64,000 nt of DNA, taken from Clostridia bacterium (GTDB lineage: Bacteria > Bacillota > Clostridia > Oscillospirales > Acutalibacteraceae). The stretch spans positions 1-64,000 of the forward strand of contig JAGAKX010000038.1 in assembly GCA_017625435.1 (NCBI GenBank). Reading direction: 5' to 3'. Shown piece after piece: positions 49,781 through 57,997 of the stretch. Both the position numbers and the translations under genes were made by a program. The notes under the pieces were generated by a model. That model did not search any database. It had not been told where the DNA came from and saw only the letters and a list, made by a program, of their open reading frames with translations. How positions within the stretch are numbered: the first letter of the stretch is position 1; every line of letters begins with the position of its first letter.

Positions 49781-50288
49781 ACTGACGGAAAAAATTACAG
49801 AAAGACTTAAAAAGGATAAAAAGCTTCTGCTGATTGTGCTTCTCGGTTTTTCGGGGATGTTGCTTCTCCTTTTTTCGGGAAACGGGAAGACGGAGGCTGA
49901 GACCCGGGAAAGCTGCCCGGATATTGCCGCTGTCGAAGAGGGTATTGAGGAAAAGCTGTCCTCTCTCATAAAAACCGTGGACGGCGCAGGCAGGGTAAAG
50001 GTTACGGTAACAGTTGACTGCCTTCAGGAAAAAACCGTTGCCGTAAACAGCGAAACCGAAAACGGGGAGAATAAGAGTGAATACAAAAGCGAATACGTTA
50101 TAATCGAAAGCTCGGGAGGTTCCGGGGGACTTCTTCTGAAAATCACCGCACCCGTAATAAGAGGTGTGGGAATCACCTGCGAGGGAGCGGAAAGTGTAAG
50201 CGTGAAGCAGGAAATCATAAGGCTTGTAAGTGCGACCCTCGGAGTGCCCGTAAACAGAATATGGGTAACAAAAATGGCAAAAAAATAA
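49773..50288 (+). CDS. spoIIIAG: Stage III sporulation protein AG
   Basis: A 171-residue protein with one N-terminal helix (KLLLIVLLGFSGMLLLLFSG) and a soluble ring-building domain: SSLIKTVDGAGRVKVTVTVD and PVIRGVGITCEGAESVSVKQEIIRLVSATLGVPVNRIWVTKM, very typical. SpoIIIAG forms the large ring of the channel in the intermembrane space. Overlaps spoIIIAF by 8 bp. Confidence 0.95.
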   Translation: MNKLTEKITERLKKDKKLLLIVLLGFSGMLLLLFSGNGKTEAETRESCPDIAAVEEGIEEKLSSLIKTVDGAGRVKVTVTVDCLQEKTVAVNSETENGENKSEYKSEYVIIESSGGSGGLLLKITAPVIRGVGITCEGAESVSVKQEIIRLVSATLGVPVNRIWVTKMAKK

Positions 50289-50305
50289 CTTACGGAGGAT
50301 ATATT

Positions 50306-50845
50306 ATGCACGTTCTTTTAGGTAAAAAACAGATAGTTCTGGCAGCTTTGGTTGTGGCTCTCGGCCTTGCGGTGTTCGTTAACTGGTACTATACGGGTAC
50401 CGACACCGAGCTTTTCCCCGAGGGTGACGGACAGGGGAATCTTTCTGTTGATGCTCCCGACGGCACCGCACAGCTTGTAAACGGGGAAACTGAGGGAGAA
50501 AACTTTGCTGAAATCAGACTGCACAGAGACACAGCTCACGCTTCGGCTTTAGAGGAATTACAGGCAGTGCTTGCTTCTGCTACAGGGGAAACGGAAGCCT
50601 CCGTCTCCACCGCCAAGGCAATTGAAAAGCTTCAGAACGAAATCAAAATGGAATCGGATATTGAAAGCCTTGTTACGGGCAAAACGGGAAGCGACTGTAT
50701 TGCGGTAATTTCAGAAAATACCGTTGAAGTGGTAGTCCCCACCGCCGCCCTTTCGGATACTAATGTGCTTACAATCTCCGATGTCGTAAACGAGGTCTGC
50801 GCAAAAAACTACGAAAATATCAAAATCTCAGGTGCCGTCGGTTGA
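50306..50845 (+). CDS. spoIIIAH: Stage III sporulation protein AH
   Basis: A 179-residue protein: N-terminal helix (KQIVLAALVVALGLAVFVNWYYT, a hallmark) and a ring-building-motif domain near residues 85-178 (NEIKMESDIESLVTGKTG). It binds SpoIIQ across the intermembrane space. ATG 50306 follows ACGGAGG; the upstream extension has no ribosome-binding site. Last gene of the operon. Confidence 0.95.
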   Translation: MHVLLGKKQIVLAALVVALGLAVFVNWYYTGTDTELFPEGDGQGNLSVDAPDGTAQLVNGETEGENFAEIRLHRDTAHASALEELQAVLASATGETEASVSTAKAIEKLQNEIKMESDIESLVTGKTGSDCIAVISENTVEVVVPTAALSDTNVLTISDVVNEVCAKNYENIKISGAVG

Positions 50846-50870
50846 CAAAATTACCGCCTTTCTGTATAGT
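50842..50870 (+). promoter_or_regulatory. Promoter of the DUF1292 gene
   Basis: Perfect TTGACA (50842-50847), 17 bp, TATAGT (50865-50870). It begins at the stop codon of spoIIIAH. An inverted repeat (50853-50865 with 50875-50886) spans the -10 region and the ribosome-binding site. Confidence 0.82.
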
Positions 50871-50895
50871 TAAAACAGAAGGCGGTGTTTTTTAT

Positions 50896-51150
50896 ATGGA
50901 TTATGTGAATAAGGGTAAAAACGGTGAAATTATTTTGTCTGACGGCAAAAACGAGGCTGAATTTGAATTTCTCGAAATGTACGTCCTTGACGGGCAGGAG
51001 TATGCCGTGCTTCTGGAAGTCGGGGACGATATGGTAACTATAATGAAATTTACAGAATCCGACGGTAAAGCTCCCGAAATCTACTCCGAAATCGAGGACG
51101 ACGAAATCTTCGATACGCTCCTTTCAATGTATGAAGAAGACAACGACTGA
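50896..51150 (+). CDS. DUF1292 family protein
   Basis: An 84-residue acidic protein: IILSDGKNEAEFEFLEMYVLDGQEYAVLL and the acidic C terminus (EIEDDEIFDTLLSMYEE) match DUF1292, a Firmicutes family of unknown function often next to yrrK/yqgF. ATG 50896 follows AGGCGGTG. A terminator follows the stop directly, so the gene has its own promoter and end although it lies behind the spoIIIA operon. Confidence 0.9.
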   Translation: MDYVNKGKNGEIILSDGKNEAEFEFLEMYVLDGQEYAVLLEVGDDMVTIMKFTESDGKAPEIYSEIEDDEIFDTLLSMYEEDND

Positions 51151-51178
51151 CCGCGGAGAAATCTGCGGTTTCTTTTTG
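51150..51178 (+). terminator. Terminator of the DUF1292 gene
   Basis: ACCGCGGA (51150-51157) pairs with TCTGCGGT (51162-51169), followed by TTCTTTTT. Confidence 0.87.
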
Positions 51179-51229
51179 TGTTGCAATAGAATTAAAAATA
51201 TTATATAATAACATCTTAGAGGTGTTTTT

Positions 51230-52486
51230 ATGAAATCTGATGTAATTGTTATAGGAGCAGGTCCTGCGGGGCTTATTGCCGCAGGCAAGGCGGCTGAGAG
51301 AGGGCTGAAGGTTACTGTCCTTGAAAGAAATCCCCGTCCTGCAAGAAAGCTTATGATAACGGGCAAGGGCAGATGCAATGTCACAAATGCCTGCACCCTT
51401 GTAAACGAGCTTATGGATGCAATTCCCCATAACTCCCGTTTTCTTTACGGTGCCTTTTCAAGGTTTATGCCCTATGATACTATGGATTTGTTTGAAGGTA
51501 TGGGTGTGCCCCTTAAAATTGAAAGAGGAAACCGTGTTTTCCCCGAATCGGACAAGGCTGTGGATGTAGTCGATGCCATTGTCGCTTACGCTAAAAACAA
51601 CGGAGCGAGAATCATAACGGGGGAGCGTGTAACTGCAATTCTTACTGATGAAAACGGTATTACGGGTGTTACTACGGAAAGCGGTAACAGATATGATGCT
51701 CCCGATGTGATTGTTGCAACGGGCGGCTGCTCTTACCCCCTTACGGGCTCCACAGGTGACGGCTACACTCTTTCCAAGTGTGTGGGACATAACGTAACCC
51801 CTCCCACTCCCTCACTTGTACCCCTTGAAACCGAGGAATACTGGGTAAGAAAGCTTCAGGGGCTTTCCCTTAAAAATGTTTCAATCACCATAAGAGATAC
51901 GGACACCTACAAGGAGGTTTATACGGATTTCGGCGAAATGCTCTTTACTCATTTCGGTGTTTCGGGTCCTATGATTTTAAGTGCCTCCGCACACCTTCGG
52001 GATATAAGGCCCGGAAAATACGAGCTTTCAATTGACTTAAAGCCGGCTCTTACGGAAGAAAAGCTTGACGAGAGAGTAATAAAGGATTTCGGAAAGTACT
52101 CCAACAAGGCTCTCGGGAATGCTTTGCAGGAATTATTACCCCGAAAGCTGATTCCCGTAATAGTAAGCCTTTCGGGAATTGAGCCCGACCTCAGGGCTAA
52201 CAAAATCACAAGGGATATGAGAAAGGACCTTGTGTGGCTTCTTAAAAACCTTACCTGCACCATTAAATGCACCCGTCCCATTGACGAGGCAATTATTACG
52301 GCAGGCGGTATAAAAACAGACGAAATCGACCCCAAAACAATGCAGTCAAAGAAGGTAAGAGGTCTTTATTTTGCAGGAGAGGTAATTGACGTTGATGCCT
52401 ACACGGGCGGCTTTAATCTGCAGATTGCCTTTTCAACGGGTGCTCTTGCAGGAAACAGCGTAAAAGGAGATAAAAACAATGATTAA
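51230..52486 (+). CDS. HI0933/YhiN-like FAD-dependent oxidoreductase
   Basis: A 418-residue flavoprotein: N-terminal FAD-binding VIVIGAGPAGLIAAGKAAERG, then RKLMITGKGRCNVTN, VIVATGGCSYPLTGSTGDGY and the C-terminal GLYFAGEVIDVDAYTGGFNLQIAFSTG, all signature motifs of the HI0933 family (BaiN/RdsA-like). Members are often listed as aminoacetone oxidases or bile-acid-type reductases; the substrate is uncertain. It overlaps cmk by 8 bp. Confidence 0.92.
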   Translation: MKSDVIVIGAGPAGLIAAGKAAERGLKVTVLERNPRPARKLMITGKGRCNVTNACTLVNELMDAIPHNSRFLYGAFSRFMPYDTMDLFEGMGVPLKIERGNRVFPESDKAVDVVDAIVAYAKNNGARIITGERVTAILTDENGITGVTTESGNRYDAPDVIVATGGCSYPLTGSTGDGYTLSKCVGHNVTPPTPSLVPLETEEYWVRKLQGLSLKNVSITIRDTDTYKEVYTDFGEMLFTHFGVSGPMILSASAHLRDIRPGKYELSIDLKPALTEEKLDERVIKDFGKYSNKALGNALQELLPRKLIPVIVSLSGIEPDLRANKITRDMRKDLVWLLKNLTCTIKCTRPIDEAIITAGGIKTDEIDPKTMQSKKVRGLYFAGEVIDVDAYTGGFNLQIAFSTGALAGNSVKGDKNND

Positions 52487-53141
52487 TATAGCAATTGACG
52501 GTCCTGCAGGTGCAGGAAAAAGCTCCGTAGCAAAGCTTGCCGCAAAGGAGCTCGGCTTCATTTATATTGATACCGGCGCACTTTACCGTGCCGTAGGTGT
52601 TGCGGTTCTCAGAAAGGGTCTTAAAACGGACTGCCGTGAGGATGTGCTTTCTGTCCTTCCCGACATAAAGCTCGGTATTGTTTTCGTTGACGGTGAGCAG
52701 AGAGTAATGCTTAACGGTGAGGATGTAAGCCGTGACATCCGCCTTCCCGAGGCTTCAATGGCGGCTTCAAATGTTTCCGCTATCCCCGAGGTCCGTGAAT
52801 TCTTACTTGAAATGCAGAAGAAATTTGCAAGAGAAAATAACTGTCTTATGGACGGCAGAGACATCGGCACAGTAATTCTTCCCCACGCCAGACCCAAAAT
52901 CTTCCTTACCGCCTCTCCCGAGGTGAGAGCCGACAGAAGATATAAGGAGCTTATGGAAAAGGGTACTCCCAAGGATTACAACGAGCTTTTGGAGGAAATA
53001 AAGCTCAGGGACTATAATGATTCCCACCGTGCCGTTGCTCCCTTAAAGCCTGCCGATGACGCATATATCCTCGATTCGTCGGATATGCCCATAGATGAAG
53101 TAGTTGCAAAAATAGTATCACTTGCAAAGGAAGCTATGTAA
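52479..53141 (+). CDS. cmk: Cytidylate kinase
   Basis: A 220-residue (d)CMP kinase: Walker A AIDGPAGAGKSSVAKLAAK, YIDTGALYRAV, DGRDIGTVILPHA, LTASPEVRADRRY and RDYNDSHRAVAPL. It recycles CMP and dCMP to diphosphates. It lies between the HI0933-like gene and ispH-rpsA; cmk next to ispH/rpsA is a standard Firmicutes order. The next gene starts right at its stop. Confidence 0.96.
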   Translation: MINIAIDGPAGAGKSSVAKLAAKELGFIYIDTGALYRAVGVAVLRKGLKTDCREDVLSVLPDIKLGIVFVDGEQRVMLNGEDVSRDIRLPEASMAASNVSAIPEVREFLLEMQKKFARENNCLMDGRDIGTVILPHARPKIFLTASPEVRADRRYKELMEKGTPKDYNELLEEIKLRDYNDSHRAVAPLKPADDAYILDSSDMPIDEVVAKIVSLAKEAM

Positions 53142-55235
53142 ATGAAAATAACTCTTGCAGAATCTGCAGGCTTCTGCTTCGGCGTCGCACGGGCAGTAAA
53201 GCAGGCAGAGGATTATATAAAAGACGGTGTAAATGCCTGCACCCTCGGTCCTCTCATACACAACCCCTTATTTGTGAAATCCCTTGAGGATAAGGGAGTT
53301 TATGTTGCCGAAGGTATAACCGAGGTAAAGGACGGCTACACGCTTATTATCCGTACCCACGGAATAACAAAAGAGCTTTTTTCGGAAATAGAGAAAAGCG
53401 GAATAAGGTATTTTGACGCCACCTGTCCCTTTGTGAAGAAGATTCACAGAATTGTGGAAAAGGAAAGTGCGGACGGGAGCAAAATTATTATTGCAGGCGA
53501 CCCGAACCATCCCGAGGTGAAGGGAATAAGAAGCTACTGTAAAACGGAAAGCTATGTGGTGTCATCATCGGAAGAGCTGGAATCCATTAAGAAAAATAAT
53601 GATTTTTCGGAAAATGATGCATTTTCTTTGGTATCTCAGACAACTTTTGATGCAAAAGAGTTTAAAAAATGTGAAAAATTTGCAAAAACACTCTTCACAA
53701 ACTTAAAAATATTTGATACAATATGTAATGCTACCGCTCTGAGGCAGGAAGAGGCTATTGCCCTTGCCAAGGAGAATGATATGATGGTCGTGATCGGCGG
53801 ACGCAACAGCTCAAATACGGAAAAGCTCCGAAAGCTCTGCTCCGAAATCACAGACACGTATCTTATTGAAGAGGCTTCCGAGTTATCGGAAATTAAATTT
53901 GACAGGGCTTCTTCAGTCGGAGTTACTGCCGGAGCGTCCACTCCGGACGGTATAATTAAGGAGGTAATCAGAACAATGTCCGAGTCCAATGTAAACATCG
54001 AATCAGCAGTTGAAAACCAGGGACAGGTTGAAGCTGTTGAGAACACCGAGGAAATGTCCTTCGAGCAGGCTCTTGAGGAATCCCTCAACAGCATGAACAA
54101 TGATCAGAAAGTAACAGGCGTAGTTATGCACGTCGCTCCCAACGAAATTCAGGTTGATATCGGAAGAAAGCAGACAGGCTATATTCCCAGCGACGAATAC
54201 AGTGCAGATCCTACAGCAGATCCCATGAAAGAGCTTAAGGTAGGCGACGAGCTTACTCTCATCATTATGAAGACTAATGATGTTGAAGGCACAATTATGC
54301 TTTCAAAGCGCCGTTATGACGCTATCAAGAATTGGGATACAATTGTTGCAGCAAAAGAGGAAGGAAAGGTTCTTGAAGGTGTCGTTGTTGAAGTTATCAG
54401 CAAGGGACTCATCGTTATTGTTAACGGTGTAAGAATTTTCATTCCCGCATCTCTCTCAGGTGTACCCAAGAGCGGCAGACTTGAAGAAATGACAGGCAAG
54501 ACCGTTAACTTCGTTGTTATTGATATAGACAAGCGCCGCAGAAGAGCTGTAGGCTCCATCCGCGAGGCTAACTCAATCGCACGCAAGGCTAACAAAGAAA
54601 AGTTCTGGGCAAACGTTGAAGAAGGCCAGAAGTACACAGGTGTTGTTAAGTCTCTTACCGATTACGGCGCATTCGTTGATTTTGAAGGCGTTACAGGTAT
54701 GATTCACAGAACAGAGCTTTCCTGGAAGAGAATCAAGCATCCTTCAGAGGTTGTTAACCCCGGTGATACTGTTGAAGTATACATCAAGGGTCTTGACAGA
54801 GAAAAGGGCAAGATTTCTCTCGGCTTCAAGAGAATTGAAGACAATCCCTGGGAAATCCTCAAGAGAGATTATCCCGTTGGTACAGAAACAGACGTTAAGA
54901 TTGTAAAGCTTACAACCTTCGGTGCTTTCGCTGAAATCTTCCCCGGTATGGAAGGTCTTATTCACATTTCACAGATTGCTTACGAAAGAATCGAAAAGCC
55001 TCAGGATGTTCTTTCAATTGATGAAACCGTTAAGGTTAAGATCATTGAAATCGACTCCGAAAAGAGAAAGATCGGTCTTTCAATCAAGGCTCTTCTTCCC
55101 GCTCCCGAGAAGAAGGTAGTTGAAGAAGCTCCCGAAGAGGATGCAGCTCCCGTAACAATGTCCATTGACGAGCTCATCGCAAAGGCAAATGAAGAAGCAG
55201 CTGCAACAGCTGAAGAAGCAACTGACGCTGAATAA
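53142..55235 (+). CDS. ispH-rpsA: IspH (HMBPP reductase)-ribosomal protein S1 fusion
   Basis: A 697-residue bifunctional protein. Residues 1-278 are IspH: AGFCFGVARAV (Cys ligand), ATCPFVKKIH (Cys) and FDTICNATALRQEEA (Cys), the 4Fe-4S ligands, plus GDPNHPEVKG, giving IPP and DMAPP from HMBPP in the MEP pathway. Residues about 325-660 hold four S1 RNA-binding repeats (e.g. GVVKSLTDYGAFVDFEGVTGMIH; KIVKLTTFGAFAEIFPGMEGLIHISQI). The fusion is a known Clostridia feature. An AAGGAGGT with an in-frame ATG (53976) at the junction suggests that a free S1 of 419 residues may also be made. A terminator follows. Confidence 0.95.
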   Translation: MKITLAESAGFCFGVARAVKQAEDYIKDGVNACTLGPLIHNPLFVKSLEDKGVYVAEGITEVKDGYTLIIRTHGITKELFSEIEKSGIRYFDATCPFVKKIHRIVEKESADGSKIIIAGDPNHPEVKGIRSYCKTESYVVSSSEELESIKKNNDFSENDAFSLVSQTTFDAKEFKKCEKFAKTLFTNLKIFDTICNATALRQEEAIALAKENDMMVVIGGRNSSNTEKLRKLCSEITDTYLIEEASELSEIKFDRASSVGVTAGASTPDGIIKEVIRTMSESNVNIESAVENQGQVEAVENTEEMSFEQALEESLNSMNNDQKVTGVVMHVAPNEIQVDIGRKQTGYIPSDEYSADPTADPMKELKVGDELTLIIMKTNDVEGTIMLSKRRYDAIKNWDTIVAAKEEGKVLEGVVVEVISKGLIVIVNGVRIFIPASLSGVPKSGRLEEMTGKTVNFVVIDIDKRRRRAVGSIREANSIARKANKEKFWANVEEGQKYTGVVKSLTDYGAFVDFEGVTGMIHRTELSWKRIKHPSEVVNPGDTVEVYIKGLDREKGKISLGFKRIEDNPWEILKRDYPVGTETDVKIVKLTTFGAFAEIFPGMEGLIHISQIAYERIEKPQDVLSIDETVKVKIIEIDSEKRKIGLSIKALLPAPEKKVVEEAPEEDAAPVTMSIDELIAKANEEAAATAEEATDAE

Positions 55236-55253
55236 TTTTACTTAATAAAAATC

Positions 55254-55290
55254 GACCTTAAGTAACTTTTGTTACCTAAGGTCTTTTTTT
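55254..55290 (+). terminator. Terminator of the cmk-ispH-rpsA operon
   Basis: GACCTTAAGTAAC (55254-55266) pairs with GTTACCTAAGGTC (55271-55283) followed by T7. Confidence 0.92.
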
Positions 55291-55331
55291 GTCTGAAGCT
55301 TTGATTTTGCACGATAACTGAGAGATGATGT

Positions 55332-55527
55332 CGGCACGGGAGTGCCGGACTGAAAGTTTTGTTTGAGCTTTTTCAAAAGCTCACGGTGTCAAGAGGCAGA
55401 GCCTCTTGTCGCTGTCCGCAGACAGCGAAATTCCCAATGCTTCCAAGAGCGCAGGAGGGAAGAAAAACAGTCCGTCGGACTGTTTTTCGTTGGGAACCCT
55501 CGCCGGGGGTTCCCAAGTGCGAAGCAC
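55332..55527. repeat. Hairpin array 3: seven tandem stem-loops
   Basis: Inverted repeats at 55332-55347, 55365-55382, 55390-55408, 55410-55427, 55463-55487, 55492-55514 and 55517-55527, with perfect stems of 4 to 11 bp and loops such as AGA, CGCA, GTC and GAA. No constant linker is obvious, unlike the other two arrays. The region is open in several plus-strand frames simultaneously because it is stop-poor, not because it codes. It occupies nearly all of the 289 bp gap between ispH-rpsA and the GH3 gene. Confidence 0.82.
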
Positions 55528-55579
55528 ACGGGAATCAATACCGGAAAAAATCTCCCATTTTCATAGAAGGGGCAAAGGC

Positions 55580-57997
55580 TCAGCGTAATTTCTGAAGATT
55601 TATTATCATACGGAGGACGTCTGCGGCATTTTTCTGCATTTCGCCCGTGGTGATTCCGCCTTCCTTACCGAGAGATGCCATTAATGTGCCGTCAGGCTCA
55701 CGCTTGCCTGTTCTTCCGCCGCCCGGCATAAGAACGTTTACGCCGGCACGCACACGGTATGCCTGGTCTTTCATAACAGGGAATTCGGGAGAAGCCGAGG
55801 ACTGCATCCACCAGTCAGTCATAACGCATCCCTCATAGCCCCATTCTCCTCTGAGAATACCTGTTACAAGGTCATAATTATAATGTCCCCATACACCGTT
55901 TATCTTGTTATAGGAGGTCATTATGTTAAGGGGCTTTGCGGTTTTTACGCAGATTTCAAAGCCCTTGAGATAAATTTCACGAAGAGCACGTTCTGAAAGG
56001 ACGGAGTTGTTCTTTGTACGTCTTACCTCCTGATTGTTGCAGGCAAAGTGCTTGGGACAGGCGCTGACACCTGCGGACTGAAGTCCCTTTGTGACTGCGG
56101 CAGCCATACATCCCGCATTTACGGGGTCTTCGGAAAAATATTCAAAGTTTCTTCCGCAAAGGGGATTTCTGTGAATATTCATACCGGGAGCTAAAAGCAC
56201 ATCGGAGCCTCTTTCTCTCATTTCCGTGCCGAGAAGTCTGTAAAGCTCTTCAACAAGGTCTGTGTTCCAAGTGCAGGCAAGTGCCGTGCCGCAGGGGAAA
56301 AGTGCACTGTAGGCGGCAATTCTGATGCCCGAGGGTCCGTCTGTTGTGGTTATGGGGGGAACTCCCTTGTCTCTTAAGGATTCAAGAACTCCGCCGAATA
56401 CACCTGCATTGCCCTTTGCACCCAAGGGGGAATTCATAACGTAATCTCCTCGGGAAATTGCCTCAAGCTCCTCATAAGAAAGAGTTGCAACAAAGCTTTC
56501 AAGAGGGATTCTTTCTTCCTTTACATCCCGGAGGGTGTATTTTCTGCCGACTGACATATAGAATGTTTCGGGAAGCTTGTTTTCAATGGTTTCTTTAAGA
56601 GAAACGGTTCTTACGGGCACGGGCTCGTAGGCCTTGTAAGCAGTACCGTTCTGATAGGATACTGAAAGACGCTTAAAGGAATTTTCCTCCTCAACTGCAG
56701 AAATCTCGGAAAGCTGTTCGATAATTTCGGTTTCTTTTCTTTCCATTACACCGGCTTCAACCGTGTTTCTTACATCAAAGCCCACCTTGAAGCGGTAAGT
56801 ACCGGAGGAGAGAATATATGCACTCTTAAAGCCCGAAGCACCTGTATCGTCATAAGAAGCAAGGTCATAGAAGGATACGGAGAAAAGAACGGTCTGCTCC
56901 TCACCGGGAGCTAATTCCTTGGTTTTTGTAAATGCCTTCAGAACCGTTGCGGGAACGGGAAGCACGGCGTTTTCCTGATTAAGATAAAGTCCTGCTGCTT
57001 TTTTACCGGGAACGCTTCCCGTGTTTTTTATAACCGCGCTTACGTTTACGTTTTCTGTACCTACGGAAAAATTAATGTCCTTTATTTCAAAATCCGTATA
57101 TGAAAGACCGTGTCCGAAGGGATACATTACCTTGTCCTTGCAGAAGGTCTCAAAATACCTGTAGCCTACAAAGATATCTTCTGTGTATTTGTTAAGGTCC
57201 TTGCCACCGAAATTATCGGAAGAGGGGTAATCATTATATGAGTATGCAACGGTATCGGTAAGTGCACCGGAGGGGGATACCTTGCCCGTCAGAACGTCGC
57301 TGAGACCGTTTCCTGCCTCCATACCGCCCTGCCAGCAGATTAAAGCCGCAGGAATTCTGTACTTTTCAATAAAGGAAAAGTCGATTATGTTACCGATGTT
57401 GAGAATAACCGCCCATTTCTTAAAGCACATTCCCACAAGCATCAGCATCTTTTCTTCTTCATCCGTAAGATAGAAGCTGCCTTTCCCGAGGGTGTTTTCA
57501 CGGTCCTCGCCTGCAGCTCTTCCGATAAACACAAGGGCTGTATCGCTTTTTTCTGCGGCTGTGCTTACAATGTCATAGGTAAGTGGCATTTCATCATAGC
57601 ACATAGGCCAGTTGCCCCAGAATCCGTCGTCGGGCTTGTTGGCTTTTCTCCATTTATCGTAAACGGAAAGAAGCTCCCTGTTGATTTTAACATCCGCATT
57701 TATAAGTCCCTCACGGAAGCTTACCCTGTAATGAGGCTTTACATCACCGCCCGAGCCGTAGCCGACGAAGAAGGTGTCTCCCTGAACTCTTCCGAAAAGA
57801 GATACGGTTTCTTCCTCCTTCAAGGGTAAAATCCCCTCGTTTTTCAGAAGAACAATGCTTTCTGCCGCCGCCTGACGGGATAGCTCATCAATACCCTGAG
57901 CCATAGAAAAGCTCTTGTCTATATCCTTTCCCGAGGTCTGCGAAACGGAGTTTGCCACAAGGGTAACTATTTTGTTTATGGGCTTGGGTAATTTCAT
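55580..57997 (-). CDS. Glycoside hydrolase family 3 beta-glucosidase with permuted domain order
   Basis: An 805-residue cytoplasmic enzyme. The alpha/beta sandwich domain (LSRQAAAESIVLLKNEGILPL, GKVSPSGALTDTVAYSY, YPFGHGLSYTDFEI) comes first, with the fibronectin-III-like part to about 430, and the TIM barrel lies at the C terminus (about 500-805), with LLAPGMNIHRNPLCGRNFEYFSEDP, CPKHFACNNQE and GCVMTDWW. Asp728 is the nucleophile. This reverse order is known for a subset of GH3 (e.g. Butyrivibrio and Ruminococcus enzymes). Likely a beta-glucosidase or related activity on imported oligosaccharides. Its ATG overlaps the upstream GH106-like stop by 4 bp, forming an operon. Confidence 0.93.
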   Translation of the reverse strand: MKLPKPINKIVTLVANSVSQTSGKDIDKSFSMAQGIDELSRQAAAESIVLLKNEGILPLKEEETVSLFGRVQGDTFFVGYGSGGDVKPHYRVSFREGLINADVKINRELLSVYDKWRKANKPDDGFWGNWPMCYDEMPLTYDIVSTAAEKSDTALVFIGRAAGEDRENTLGKGSFYLTDEEEKMLMLVGMCFKKWAVILNIGNIIDFSFIEKYRIPAALICWQGGMEAGNGLSDVLTGKVSPSGALTDTVAYSYNDYPSSDNFGGKDLNKYTEDIFVGYRYFETFCKDKVMYPFGHGLSYTDFEIKDINFSVGTENVNVSAVIKNTGSVPGKKAAGLYLNQENAVLPVPATVLKAFTKTKELAPGEEQTVLFSVSFYDLASYDDTGASGFKSAYILSSGTYRFKVGFDVRNTVEAGVMERKETEIIEQLSEISAVEEENSFKRLSVSYQNGTAYKAYEPVPVRTVSLKETIENKLPETFYMSVGRKYTLRDVKEERIPLESFVATLSYEELEAISRGDYVMNSPLGAKGNAGVFGGVLESLRDKGVPPITTTDGPSGIRIAAYSALFPCGTALACTWNTDLVEELYRLLGTEMRERGSDVLLAPGMNIHRNPLCGRNFEYFSEDPVNAGCMAAAVTKGLQSAGVSACPKHFACNNQEVRRTKNNSVLSERALREIYLKGFEICVKTAKPLNIMTSYNKINGVWGHYNYDLVTGILRGEWGYEGCVMTDWWMQSSASPEFPVMKDQAYRVRAGVNVLMPGGGRTGKREPDGTLMASLGKEGGITTGEMQKNAADVLRMIINLQKLR

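Noticed and set aside
55359..55595. Overlapping open frames of 60-78 codons after ispH-rpsA
   Set aside because: Frames are open because the hairpin array is poor in stop codons; no ribosome-binding sites and no protein-like composition.
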